Origin: Thelephora terrestris
Lineage: Eukaryota; Basidiomycota; Agaricomycetes; Thelephorales; Thelephoraceae
Length of the DNA stretch: 64,000 bases
Assembly: GCA_015956445.1 (NCBI GenBank)
Contig: WIUZ02000002.1
Coordinates: forward strand, 1,984,001-2,048,000
Reading direction: 5' to 3'
The position numbers were made by a program, and so were the translations under genes. A model generated the notes under the pieces. The model saw only the letters and a program-made list of their open reading frames with translations. It was not told where the DNA came from and did not search any database. This document shows positions 37,513 to 49,355 of this stretch, piece after piece (position 1 is the first letter of the stretch; each line of letters starts with the position of its first letter).

Positions 37513-38865
37513 ATGGCTAGGAAGAACAGGAAACGGCGTGGCAGATCCCGAGCCCTTTCCACAATCGCCGGTGTAGCGACAAAATCATGTCCTGGCATCA
37601 CAGACCAGCCACACTCTGTGGTTCAGCCCTCTGCGGCAACACTACTCCCGCGAAGCGTCATTGAAATCATCATCGACCATCTACACGATAGGCCAATGGA
37701 CCTCCGAGCTTGCTCTTTGGTTGCTAAGAGCTGGGAAGCCCGAAGCCAAAGCCACCTCTTCCGTAAAGTCCAGTGGGACACAAGAACCGTCTTGAATTGG
37801 TGTACACACATTTCACCCCATCCAAGTGGACCTGCTGGCTATGTCATCTTCTTCGCGGTAGACTCGCTGTTGGAGCGGGAGCAGCTAGGTCCTATCAAAG
37901 ATTACTTTACATCGTTCCGGAACGTCACCTCCTTGATACTACGAGATCTGAGTTTCGACGACCCGCTATTCGATCCTAAAAAGGTTCCGGCCTACTTCGG
38001 CCACCTCAAACTAGGGTTGAAGTCCCTCACGCTCGCAAATGCTCGCGGGTCATGCGGAAGACTGCTCTCCTTCACTTCATTCTTTCCTCACCTTGAATAC
38101 CTTACCATCTCCTGCCCGGGTGACTTATTCCCTCCCGATCCTACGGTCAATTTTCAGTACCGGCCATTGCGAGGAACGTTATTCCTGCGGGGACACACCC
38201 ACCACACCAGTTTAATTAATCTCCTTTCACGTTCTTCACCCCCACAATTCCACACGGTCCGCCTCGAGCATTGGGGCAAGATGCGCATCGAGGACCTTAA
38301 TAGTCTGCTGAAGAGTTGCTCAAACAGCTTGGAGACTCTCGGCTTGAGCGCCTGCAGAGGTCGGCACCCAATCTAGACATCTGGTTCCATGGTTATAATA
38401 ACTTAAACTGACACAGGGAGTGCGGATGAATGGTCTTCGAGGCTTCGACCCAACTTCAACCTCTGTCCCCGATTAACCGAGTTTCGCATCGAACTCCAAA
38501 ACATCGCTCAAAATCCACCCAGCATAATCAACTCTCTTTTAACCTCCCCGGTCGTCTTGTCACGGATCACCTTTGTTATCCATGACAACGTGAAACCAGA
38601 AAGTCTCTTTTCATACATAAAGGATTGGGCGGAAACGGACATCGTGATCGCTCGATTCGCAGCGAAACTTTTCTGTAGGGACGAAGGAAAGCGGCTGCTA
38701 CTCACGTTTAAAGTCGCTAGAGTCCTCGACTTGGCCCAGTTGGTTCCGTATTCTGTCGAGAGGGGTGTACAGGTCGTCGTCGAGCGAGGCGATGATGAAG
38801 AGCTTGCATTACCCACATGCGCCTCCTGTGAGGCAGGAAATCGCAGTGCCAGCTGGGGCTTATGA
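37513..38865 (+). CDS. F-box-like protein
   Basis: Two exons, 37513 to about 38360 and about 38419 to 38865, join in frame (SACRGSADEWSS). A basic N terminus (MARKNRKRRGRSR) leads into LLPRSVIEIIIDHLHDRPMD, RACSLVAKSWEARSQSHLFR, an F-box-like pair of helices typical of agaricomycetes. Leucine-rich-like units follow (LGLKSLTLANARG, HLEYLTISCPG, LETLGLSACRG). A role as SCF adaptor is inferred from the family only. The gene is a distant relative in form, not a close copy, of the one at 7987-9708. Confidence 0.75.
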
Positions 38866-39096
38866 AGTCTTCGATCCCCTGCTGACGATCTGTCGCCCAC
38901 ACTGCGGCAGGAATTTCGAGTTTTCTCAAATGTACCTATCATATATACCCTCGCTCTCAACGATGCGAAGGAGACTACCATAAAACTAAGCACAGAATTA
39001 AATACGCGCGTTTCGATCCAAAGAAAGTTTACCCCACATTACACCTCGCAAAATTAACAAAGGTAACACCAACCGAGACTACCCAACACCTTTACA

Positions 39097-40842
39097 TCAC
39101 GAGAGAGATTGCAGAACCCGGTCCGTCATCTGTATCAGCTGGTGGATGTTGGGCCGGTCCGCAGGATTCGCTTTCAACGTGGCGTCGATCAAGTTCTTGA
39201 GACCTTGCGAATACGCGCTCTGGGGGTGTTTGTATTGTGCGTTCATGGCTGCCATGGCTATCGAACCGCCTTGCTGAGTTGTTTGAAGACTCTCGAAGGG
39301 AGAATGAAGGTAAGCCAGCGCAAATAGTGTGCACCCAAGCGACTAGGGATGCGTTGATATCAGAGTACCATGCTCATAGAAGGACACGACGTACCCAAAT
39401 GTCAACCTTCTCGTCTAAGGTTACTCCTGTCTTGACATCGAATAATTCTGGGGCACGATAGGCCATCGTGCTATGTTCGGCCGCAATATCCTAACACAGC
39501 CCACTCAGTATTTTCACGAATAGCGAGAAGGGCTAAGGGGTCGAACCTGTTGCGATAGTGCTTGGGACCTCGTCTCAATCTTGATCCTTGCCGGAATAGC
39601 GCTCCCAAAGTCCATGAGAATGGGTGAACCATCGTCAGCGATCATGACATTGCCAGGTTTCATATCCCGGTGGGCGAACGGGAACAGCTCCGTCTCGCTA
39701 CTTCCGCCCGGCGCGGGACTGCTGCGATGCACCTCCAGGTCCGCAGGGTCACCGTTCATCAATCCGCTTTCTTCATCTCCGCCCGCACCTCGACCTTTCT
39801 TGTTTGGGGGCTTTTTAGAGAGGGGGATCGCGCCAGAATTATGGTACGAGTACCCTCCCTCTGCATCTCCGTGGGCTTGAGGGAACCCTTCATCCTCATC
39901 GTCATCTGAGTGATGCTCGGGTTGCGGCAGGCGGCTGAATTGCTGCTCTCCAGAAAGCCTACGAGTGTTCGAACGTGACGAGGCTTGGGCGTTCTGGCGA
40001 GATTGGGTACCGACTGGAGCTCTGTATTCGTGCATGGCGCGCATGGCTTCGCATGTGCCTTTGAAGAGCTTGATCATCTCTTTTTCGGAGAAGCGAGTGC
40101 CGTTTATCGAGTGTGCGTTGATGGCGTCTTGCAAGTTTCCTCGCTATAAACCGAGTTAGGGACCGGAAAGGTGACGTATCGAACAGACGCACCTTGTAGA
40201 GTGGGAGGAAGAGGTAGACAATTTGTCCTTCGCCATCTGGGTCTTGAACTACAGCAGAATCCTGGAAGAGGTTCGGTGTGACGATAACCAGCGTAATAGA
40301 CCGCGGCTCACAAGAATGCGAATAATATTCGGGTGCCTAATTTAAAATGGGGGCTTTAGAACATCTGGTAGGTAGAAATGCAAGAAATGACGCACTTGAA
40401 CCTCCTGTAGGCCTCCACTTCCCTCATAGCCTGCCTGACATCTTCTGAGCCAGTCGGGCACCGAATTTTCTTCAAAGCGAACTCCCTCTGGATAGAAGTC
40501 GTCAATATCGGAGCCGAGAACCGCAACGGAGGGCGAGGCGCGAGACTGACACCGCTGGTTTCGTCTTGGCATAAATAAACGAACGAAAATCCTCCTTCTC
40601 CAAGCACCTTCAGGATCTTGACTGAAATCGGTGACCGTAAGGGCAATCGTACGACCGAGCAAAGAGGGTCGTAAAAGGTGCAAGAACGTCAGACAACGAG
40701 GACAGAGAGGCCGGGGAGGGTACGCACAAGTCCTTCCGTTGACTTTGACCTTTGCTGATGGGTGGAATATGCAGGCAGTCAAGGCCCACAACGCATCCTT
40801 GGCTTGGTCCACGAGGTTCAAAAGCGCGGGTGGGAGAGACAT
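39097..40842 (-). CDS. STK16/Env7-like (NAK family) serine/threonine kinase
   Basis: Starting MSLPPALLNLVDQAKDALW, the first exon joins to FKILKVLGEGGFSFVYLCQD, a glycine loop typical of STK16/MPSK1. Then come REFALKKIRCPTGSEDV with the ATP lysine, a helix block (FSEKEMIKLFKGTCEAMRAMH), HRDMKPGNVM, MDFGSA and, after further introns, the C-lobe ending TDRVLQSLS. Between the helix block and the HRD loop there is an insert of about 100 residues rich in Asp, Ser, Gln and Pro. STK16 relatives are membrane-linked (Golgi or vacuole) and often acylated near the N terminus. Here the gene diverges from the TKL kinase, with 345 bases between starts. It appears intact. Confidence 0.85.
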
Positions 40843-41187
40843 CGCTACGTCGTCGTTCGGGAAGAAGAGAGAGTGGCTGTTTTATCGCGGATGAAGCGGC
40901 GGTGTCAATCCGTCCAGTGCGTTGGTGCTGTGCCCCGGTTAGGTCGCTCGGGCGTCTCGGGCCGCGTCGCGCGAAGCGTGTCTCAAGCAATCATCCAAAC
41001 TCTGCAAAAGTTCATGTGTCGGTCGAGATAAAGCAAATCTACCCAGTCACTTCAGGCCCGTTTACGACGATTGGGCCGCGTACATCCCACATCGCCCGAA
41101 CTTGACGCTAGCGCAATCTTGATACTTTGGAGGTCACATGAATGGCCCCTTCTGTCCTTTCCTAGGAAACCTCACGAACCAGTGGGA
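40843..41187. promoter_or_regulatory. divergent promoter between the two kinase genes
   Basis: 345 bases between opposed starts; no other gene fits. No distinct box is visible. Confidence 0.4.
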
Positions 41188-43491
41188 ATGACGACGCGCA
41201 CGCGCAAGTCCCAAATGTCTGTTCTGGACGACAGAATCGATATCCTGGACAAGAACGCAGCAGAACCTTCCCCCATAAAGAAGGTTTTCAGCACCGTCAG
41301 CGCTATCCTAGCCCTGGTCCGGGTTGGTGCTCTCATTCTGCCCCATCTATGATTTGCGCTCACTCTCGGATCTCACTGGTGACTTGGGCAGGACAAGTTG
41401 ATAACCAACAAAGATTTTGTGCGACTTTCTGACTACTGTTTCAATGTCTGCGAGGTCCTGAAGACCGCAATCAAGGAGGAGAATGCGGATGACCTCAGCG
41501 AACCCGTGCAGATAGCACTCGAGGATTTGGCAAGGTGTGTTAATTCGCTTTGACCATCTAATCCCCTGCTCAGCAACCCCAGGAACATCTGTGAGATCGA
41601 GCAAACCCTCAGAAGGAGAGCCATTATGCCGAGTATTGGATATGACAAGGGAAAGATTGAGGGGCACAAACTGGTGATCCAGGAGATACTCAACGCTCTC
41701 AGCGCGTCAAGCCCACATGACGATATTGGGGAATGTGCCCCCCAATCACCGCCGCGACCTCTGCATCCGAGAGCGGTAGGAATCTCCTCTTCCTCTGTGA
41801 GCTTTTGAGATGCTCTGACTGCTGATTTTTCTCTTTCAACACTACAGCCTTTGGACATTTGATCAGACGCGAATTTGTCCCGAATGAGCTTTCTTCCCTG
41901 GTCGAAGCGGTCTTCGCATGGGAGGATGCGGGTGACGCAATACATCGCCTCTCCAGGGACGACGCACAGACCTTCATCGACGTGATAGATGAGGCAAGCC
42001 AAATATAAACCCATCATTATTGGGAATCTGCTCAGCGGAATCGGTATTGACGCGCGGTTTGGTTGACCAGGCACTAGATAGACCAGATCTGTCGCCACTC
42101 GCCCGAAAGGAATGCCTCCGACCACTGTACAGGACGTGTGGCCGCCATGCAATTCTTCCGAGAACGTTGAAGATCCCTATCTGTTACGACCGAACTAGCG
42201 ACGCGCTGTACAGTGGTGGATACGCGGACGTGTGGAGGGGGGAATATCACGGCCAGGATGTTGCTGTGAAAGTCATCAGGACATACTCAAACAGCGACCT
42301 ACGGAAGATAATTGGCGTGAGTTGTCGACTGCGCTGCTCCTCCACATATCTGAGCATTGAAAATGCATCTTGTAGAGGTTCTGCAAGGAGGTCGTAACAT
42401 GGAGGACCCTCCACCACCCCAACGTGCTTCCGCTGATAGGAGTGACGATGAGTGAGACTAAGTTCGCAATGGTCTCGGGCTGGATGGCAAATGGAAACAT
42501 CAACGAGTTTGTGATGGCGAACCCGGGCGCAAACCGGTTGACACTGGTGGGTCTTGTTTACTTTACTTTCTTCGTTTCAAGTCCGTTGATGATCGAAAAA
42601 CTCATCTAGCTGGGAGGCGTTGCCAGGGGTTTGATCTACATTCACAGCCAGGGAATGATTCATGGGGATCTTAAAGGAGTGCGTCCTCGATACCGAGTGT
42701 TGCTTTCCCATCTCACCATGATCCCTTGCCAAGGCTAATATACTGATCGACCAAACGGGACAGGCCCGTCTGGCAGACTTCGGCTTGCTAACGATCATCT
42801 CTGACCCTACAAACCTTTTGTCCTCCAGTTCATATACACAGGGCGGAACGGCCCGATGGATGAGCCCCGAACTTATCGCTCCGGAGGACTTCGGGATGAA
42901 AACGAGTCGCCCCACAGAATTTTCAGATTGTTATTCGCTCGGAATGGTCATCTACGAAACTATCAGCGGGAACTTGCCGTTCCACGAAGACACGGATCTC
43001 ACGGTTTTCGTGAAAGTGCTGAAAGGGGAGCGCCCTCGTCGTGAGGCTGGGTTCACGACGAGTCTGTGGGAGATGTTGGAACGGTGTTGGATGCCTCAAC
43101 CGAACCACCGTCCGAGTGTCGAAGACGTTTTGCGGTGTTTGGAAACGTGCTCGAGCTTGTCGGCGTCGTCTTCTCTCGGAATGGATACAGGAATGGCGAA
43201 TAACTCGTCGGACGGTCTCGCACCCACCCTTGATGAGCGAGGAGGTCGTAGCCCATCTGAACGCAATGCCCGATCGAACAACGGCTCTCCCGAGCCGGAG
43301 TTCGGGTGGAACTTCTCCTCTTCCCCCGATAAACTAGCTAGTCCTCCGATTCCACCCACATCTCCCTCTTCTCTTGTCTCTCATGGTCCCCCTTCTGCCA
43401 ACGTGGAGTATTATTGGCCACGTAAAAGTCGGACAGGGATGACGAACCGTCCGCCTCCTGTATCTCACGCGCTGCTCGCCTTGCCTTGCTG
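41188..43491 (+). CDS. tyrosine-kinase-like (TKL) protein kinase with N-terminal helical domain
   Basis: The start at 41188 is followed by four or five short exons that make an all-helical region: ILALVRDKLITNKDFVRLSD, NICEIEQTLRR, DKGKIEGHKLVIQEILNAL, LIRREFVPNELSSLVEAVF, AQTFIDVIDEALDRPDLSPL. The kinase domain then shows a glycine loop (LYSGGYADVWRGEY), VAVKVIR, the catalytic loop MIHGDLKGANILID, DFGLL and the MSPE anchor, ending RCWMPQPNHRPSVEDVL. All key catalytic residues are present. The tail is Ser/Pro-rich. This is the agaricomycete TKL type, which is greatly expanded in that class. The helical N-terminal part resembles adaptor domains of fungal signalling and NLR-like proteins, and an NLR-like gene follows 220 bases downstream on the same strand. 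Confidence 0.83.
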
Positions 43492-43713
43492 AAATTGCTC
43501 TCCAGTGTATTAGTAGATGTACATATAAGACCTGTATAGTTAGATAACCTTCTCGTTGCAATGTACCTGAGACCCAAGGTCGTGAATGATGAAGTCCGCT
43601 GGCTATCACACGGGCCTCTCCCCTTCAAAAATTATCGATTTTCGGATCCTATAGTGAATTGCGACCAGCGCCAGACTGATCGATACCCCCCTTCATCTGC
43701 TTCGATAACCTAC

Positions 43714-46700
43714 ATGTCTAGCAAAAAGTCAAGGAACCCGTTCAAAGCTCTCAAGAAGTATCTCCCCTTGAGGGCCTCTACCGACCACGTTGCTGGTCCG
43801 CCAGGCTTCCGAGCTGAGCCGCAATCACAAGCAAATCCCCAGGATTCGGTTGCTTTGCCAGATAAGGACCACAGGGTCTTACAGACCACGATACACGACG
43901 AGAGGGGTGGCGATCCAGGCCTTCTGCCACCAGATACTTCCGTCACAGGCGTTGCGCCCTATCGTGCTGCCGAAAGCGCGAACGAGTCAACAGGTGGGCG
44001 ATTTTGATTGCTCCGGTGGCGACCAACATTCATCTAGTTTTCTGCACCCGTCTCTGCCAGAAAATCGCACTTGCGACGTCGAAGAGGATGGAGGCGATTT
44101 GGCAGTCGCGCCAAGTGGTAAGCATCGGTGCCGTTGTCCCGCTCGCTTTTTTCTAATACCAAGCCAAAGACAAGTTTGGTGCCCTCAAGGCCATCCTTGA
44201 GGCCACTTCCGCAGCCCCTGCTGATCCCAAGGTTCGCTTACAACCAGCCCTCCACTCATAGTCCTTCTTTGACAAAGCCATGTGCAGGAAGCCGTCACTA
44301 TCAGCAATAAGATCAAAAACCTCCTCCCACGCTTGATTACGCTAGAAGACCATTTTGATACGCTTCCGGATGATGTCGGGGACTTCAGGCGCCGAAACAA
44401 ATTGATCGGGTACGCCATCGTTTTCCCTCAAGGCATTTGAGACATGGTACTGAGCTCCCTTTAGCAAGCTCGAGGATCTCGAGGAGCAATTGCGGTCTCT
44501 ACACGAGGGCCAGGGAATTCAGCCGCGTTTTAAAGGCGGTGAAGACGTGTATAACGTTCTCGAGGATATGCAAGAAGCCATCTACGAATACCAGGTTCGT
44601 TCATGGCCTTGGCTCCCTTTTCGATGTTGACAGAGAAAATAGAACACATACCAAATAACAGCCCGTGTGGAACAATGCAAGCTAATGGTCAGTGTTTCCC
44701 TTCTTTGTCTGAATACATGTAATAACCTCTCTTGGCAGAGCCCGGGTCAGGACATCTTATCTTTTCCTTCACATGCACCTAACACTGGCTTCTTACAGAT
44801 GAAGAGTCTGTTCTGGGAAATTTTCGCTGTGCACAGGATGCCGATTATCTATGTGGTGGTCGTAAAGGCTGCCTCAGGGGAACCCGCAGAGCCCTCCTGG
44901 ACGAAATCGAAATTTGGACAAGGGACTTTGACAAACCTTCGGTCTACTGGCTGAACGGATTGGCCGGAACGGGGAAGAGCACCATCGCGCAGACCATCGC
45001 CGAGAGGTTGTCCGCAGATGGACGACTCGGTGCTTCCTTCTTCTGCTCCCGAGACTTTGAAGACCGGAGCGACCTTCACTTCATATTCCCCACCCTAGCT
45101 GCTCAACTCGCACAGAAGCACTCGAATTCCCGATCAGAATTTGTTCCCCTCGTCAAGTCGGATCGAGAAATTGTCCGCGAGTCCCTCTGTGACCAAATGT
45201 ACAAGCTGATTGTCCTCCCCCTTGCAAAATTCACCATTTCTACTGTAATTGTCATTGATGCCTTGGATGAATGTAAAGACGACGAACCTGCTTCAGCAAT
45301 CCTATCCGTTCTTGGGCGGTTTATGTCCCAGATTCCTAAGGTCAAATTCTTCCTCACCGGCCGCCCAGAACCACGCATCCGAGAAGGATTCAGTCTCCCA
45401 CGTCTGGCTGAAGCGACAAATGTGTTTTTTCTTCACGAGGTCAAGCCGAGTGAAGTAAAGAAAGACATACGAGCACTTTTCCAACACGAGTTTTCTGAAC
45501 TTGCACATCGCCGACGTGGACTGGATGACTGGCCAAGTGAAGTCCAACTTAATTTGCTTTGTGAGCGTGCAGCAGGGCTGTTTGTATATGCCATGGCAAC
45601 TATCAGGGTCATCTGTGACCAGAACGCCGACCCCAGAACACAATTAAATGACCTTCTACAGTCACCAGGGAGCAGTGTACTTGAGGGCAAGACCAAGTTC
45701 AGCGCACAGAAGACACTTGATTCACTCTATTTATCAGTTCTTCAGAAGGCTTTTGGTGATGATTACCCAGAGCGTGATCCTAAAATACGCTCCATCCTTG
45801 GTGCTGTGGTCCTGGCTGCAAACCCTCTCTCCCCATCCACAATTGCTACACTCCTGGGCCTCACCACTGAAGGTGTATTTCTACCCCTGTTATCAGCACA
45901 TTCTCTCCTTATCCTCCAGGATAACTCTTCTTGTCCTGTCCGTCCCTTCCACAAATCATTTCCTGATTTTATCATTGATCCAGGCCGGTGTGCCAACCCA
46001 AGATTTCATGTGTTTCCTCCAAAACATCACATGGAACTCTTGGTTGGCTGCCTTAACCTACTGAACCAAAAGCTGGAGCGGAATATGTGTAACCTCCCAG
46101 ATGCGGTCACCAACTCTGAGGTGGTAGACTTGAAGGAGAGGACCCAGAAATACATTGGCCAAGCATTGGAATACGCCTGCAAGTCATGGCACAAACATCT
46201 TCCTAAAACAACACTGGCTGAATCTGATATCACATCTGCCCTGTACCAGTTCATGGAGAAGAAGTTTTTGTTCTGGTTGGAAGTTCTTAGCATCCTCGGA
46301 ACTGCAAGGGAAGCAGTTGTGGCATTGGAAGCAGTTGCAAAGTTGCTAAATGTATGTTTAGTTTCTCCACTCATTTGTTTATGTTTACTCAAGCTGGATT
46401 TAGGCATCACCAACTCTGAACCTTGTTAATGACTGCTTCCGTTTTGTAGTTGCGTTCTTTGAGGTCATTGACACATCTGCTCCACATATCTATCACTCTG
46501 CGCTCCTCCTATCCCCACAAACATCAATTGCACATGACCTGTACAAACAGTATTGCTGCCCCTTTGTGAGGGTCTTGCAAGGTTCATCAACTTCATGGGA
46601 GCAAGTTGTTGCAACCAGGAACTCCAGTGGTTCCATTCAGACAGCTGTGTGGTCACCTTGCATGAGGTTCATTGCGTTTTCCGAGGCCTTCCCCCACAGG

Positions 46701-48371
46701 GTAGAAATTTTGGACGCAGCTACTCTCACAAGGATCCAGACCTTGGCTCCCTCCTTAAATGTCATCAAATGGCTTGATTTTTCCCCAGATGGTTGCCTAT
46801 TAACTGGGTTTGGTCCCAAGTTGGAGCTTCACATTTGGGATCTCCAAACAGGTCACCTGGTTAATGCCACCTCCTCAGAGACACATAAAACAGGGCGAAA
46901 ATGCTTGTCATCCACATATTCGCTTGATATAAAGACAATTGCAGTTGCCCATGGTAGCTTGCTTCACCCCTCCAACCATTTTCCCACCACAATCTCAACC
47001 TACGATCTTACATCTGGGATGTGCATATTCTCTCATTCCCCTTCAGAAGGATGCATTGTGGGCCAGATTTGGGCTCATAACAGACATCTTCAGTTTTCAA
47101 CTGTGAAGCCAGGGCACATCACCATATGGGAGGCTGATTTCACCTCAATACACACACTGGCAGAAGTCAAGACAATGCCTGGACCAGATGAGATTGACCA
47201 TGCAGGAGAATTTCTGTTCCTTCATACCCTCTCTCGACTTGCCTTCACTCTTAAACATGCAGTTCGCATATGGGACGCCCAGGATTCTAAACTCCTTCTG
47301 GATTTTGAGGGTGTCCTTCAGCCCTCAACAATGGTGTTCTCCCACGATGGTCAACTCTTCATGTGTGCCACTTCTGGTTCAATGGTTCATGTATGGGAGG
47401 AATCTTCTGCTGGCTACACACTTCAACAAGTGCTTTCTTTCACTACTCAATAGGTCAAGCTGGTTTTCTCCCCAAATGCCAAGTCAATCCTTATGCAGCA
47501 CGAACAAGAAATTCAACTACGATACACAAAAGATCCAACTTTCTCTCTCTCTGACCTTCCAGCCAAGCCATTTTCTCACTGTCATTACATCCTGGACTTT
47601 TCTCCAGATGGAACCTTGGCAGCAGTTGCCCTGTGGTGTGGAGAAATGATCACAATTCTTGACCTTGAGTGTGGTGAACCACGGTTGACCATCAACACAG
47701 GCATGGAAATTTTTGGCCTGAGGGTGACTGGAGGGACAATTCTTATTGTTGGTGAGGGGATGGTTGCCACTTGGAATGTCCCTGCAGGTGGTTGTGCCTT
47801 TGGTGCCAGGGCAGACATGAATGATAGTGTTGAGACCAGATTATTTGATTACACAAAACTGCCTGGCACCCGTCCACCCTATGCTTCAATATCTCCTGAT
47901 CTCAACTGCATTGCCATCACCGGAAGGGGCATGACCTGCCCTCTGGACATTTACGACATTTCTACTGGAAAGCACCTTGTGGGCATAGATACGTATGTGC
48001 CAATGGGGGGGTGGGTTCCATGGTTCTCCTCAGATGGGCATGAAGTCTGGAGTTTGGGTGGGCCTGAAGTCTGGGGTTTGGGTGGGCATGAGCGTGGGTG
48101 GACAATTATTGAGGGTGAAAAACCTGGCCTCATCAAGTTGGAACGTATCCGGAAAGATGTGTTGCCATCGAGAGAATTCCCCTGGAAATCATCTTGTGGA
48201 AACAAGGTTACACTTGATGGGTGGGTACTCAACCCAAGTGGAAAGCGGCTTTTGTGGCTGCCTCACAGTTGGAGGTCAGGTGAGAAACACAAGAGAACAT
48301 GGAGAGGTCAGTTTCTTGGGCTGTTTCATGATAGCCTACCAGAGGCTGTCATTCTGGAGTTATGCGAATGA
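43714..48371 (+). pseudogene. NACHT / beta-propeller NLR-like protein, one in-frame stop
   Basis: Start at 43714 (MSSKKSRNPFKALKKYLP). Short exons to about 44790 form a helical N-terminal part (AILEATSAAPADPKEAV..., YNVLEDMQEAIYEYQ). The NACHT NTPase follows: SVYWLNGLAGTGKSTIAQ (Walker A, 44925-44980), VIVIDALDECKDD (Walker B), FFLTGRPEPRIR, then a winged-helix-like part (SILGAVVLAANPLSPSTIA, VRPFHKSFPDFIID). An intron at 46351-46404 leads to a C-terminal half with WD-like sheets (AVWSPCMRFIAFSE, LDFSPDGCLLTGFG, LELHIWDLQTGHL, LDFSPDGTLAAVALW). A TAG at 47451-47453 breaks the propeller in frame; reading resumes directly after it. Without read-through the protein would lose its last third of propeller. 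Proteins of this plan act in non-self recognition and cell death in fungi. Confidence 0.8.
48036..48083 (+). repeat. 24-base tandem duplication inside the NLR-like gene
   Basis: Two near-identical 24-base units in a row code for GHEVWSLG and GPEVWGLG, with a partial third (GHERGW). The unit is in frame, so it lengthens a propeller loop without changing phase. Confidence 0.75.
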
Positions 48372-49355
48372 CCTACAGGCAATCTGACTTTCTTTTACTC
48401 TTGTCACATATATCCGCTTTCTTTTGTCCACCCAGTCCATCTTGTTTAAAGCTTTTCTTATAGCAATGTACAACTCAGCTGTGTAATATTTATTTGAGTG
48501 TAAACAAGTTGCGCCATCTTGATAAAAATATGTCCACACTGGTGCATCAACGGTTTGTGGCATGGGGGGACTCGAAGTGGGCACAAAGGGGATAGAAAAC
48601 AAATCAATGCGCCAGGTGCACAAAGAAATGCAGTCCTGGGAAATCTGGTCTCATCTAGGCTGAAAATCTACACGAGAACCAATTTTATGGGTTTGGGTGT
48701 CAACTTCAGTGCTACCCCATCATGCTGTTCGCGAGAATTCGATCGACGTGTAACTCGGCATAGTCTACCTTGCGCGAAGGATGGTTTCTCCTGCATCTTA
48801 AGGCTCCGCACAGGAGGATTGGCGAATTTCCATCAGAGTAGGTCATGTCCTGCATCTCCCTTTTAGGCGTGGCTTCCACCATATCGGCGGCGCATCGAGC
48901 TTCGAGAACCGCCCTCCACTGTTCCGCTTGTGTCCATGAACGTCTCGGCCTTCTCTTGTTACCATGGACGCGAATGCATCCCGTCTCTGCCGAAAACCAG
49001 AGGCCCGTATTGTCTGCTCCAGCGCTGATTGTGGTTGTGCCAGCTTCTCGCGTTCAACTCTGCTTGCGCGCGTTCGATTCGCAATTCCAAGGCGTGCATC
49101 TAGAGATCGCCGACTTCCCTTTTAGCAGCACGCTGGACAAGATTGGTCGATAATATGCTTCGTTCTCTCGGCACTTGGGATTCCGGGAAAGAGTGTCATA
49201 CCCCACTGTGGCGAACACGTCACATCTTCTTGACAGAGCAGCGAAAGTATAAAGTCCGGCCTGAGCTTATGGGGTAGAGTCCTCAGCCTCAGTTCTCCTT
49301 TTCGGTCTCCCATTCTCAAGACTTTTACACTCCCATCCTCCACCCCTCGTTTAAG
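48372..49355. other. gene-free spacer
   Basis: Nothing recognisable as a gene. A TATAAAG box at 49248-49254 lies about 100 bases before the start of the next gene and may be its core promoter. Confidence 0.45.

Noticed and set aside
41433-42152. 239-codon open frame on the minus strand
   Set aside because: It overlaps the helical exons of the TKL kinase, whose spliced frames rebuild a family-like protein. The antisense reading has no recognisable motif.
47427-47453. A 24-base intron removing the stop in the NLR-like gene
   Set aside because: It has GT..AG ends and keeps frame, but it is half the length of the shortest credible intron seen in this window.
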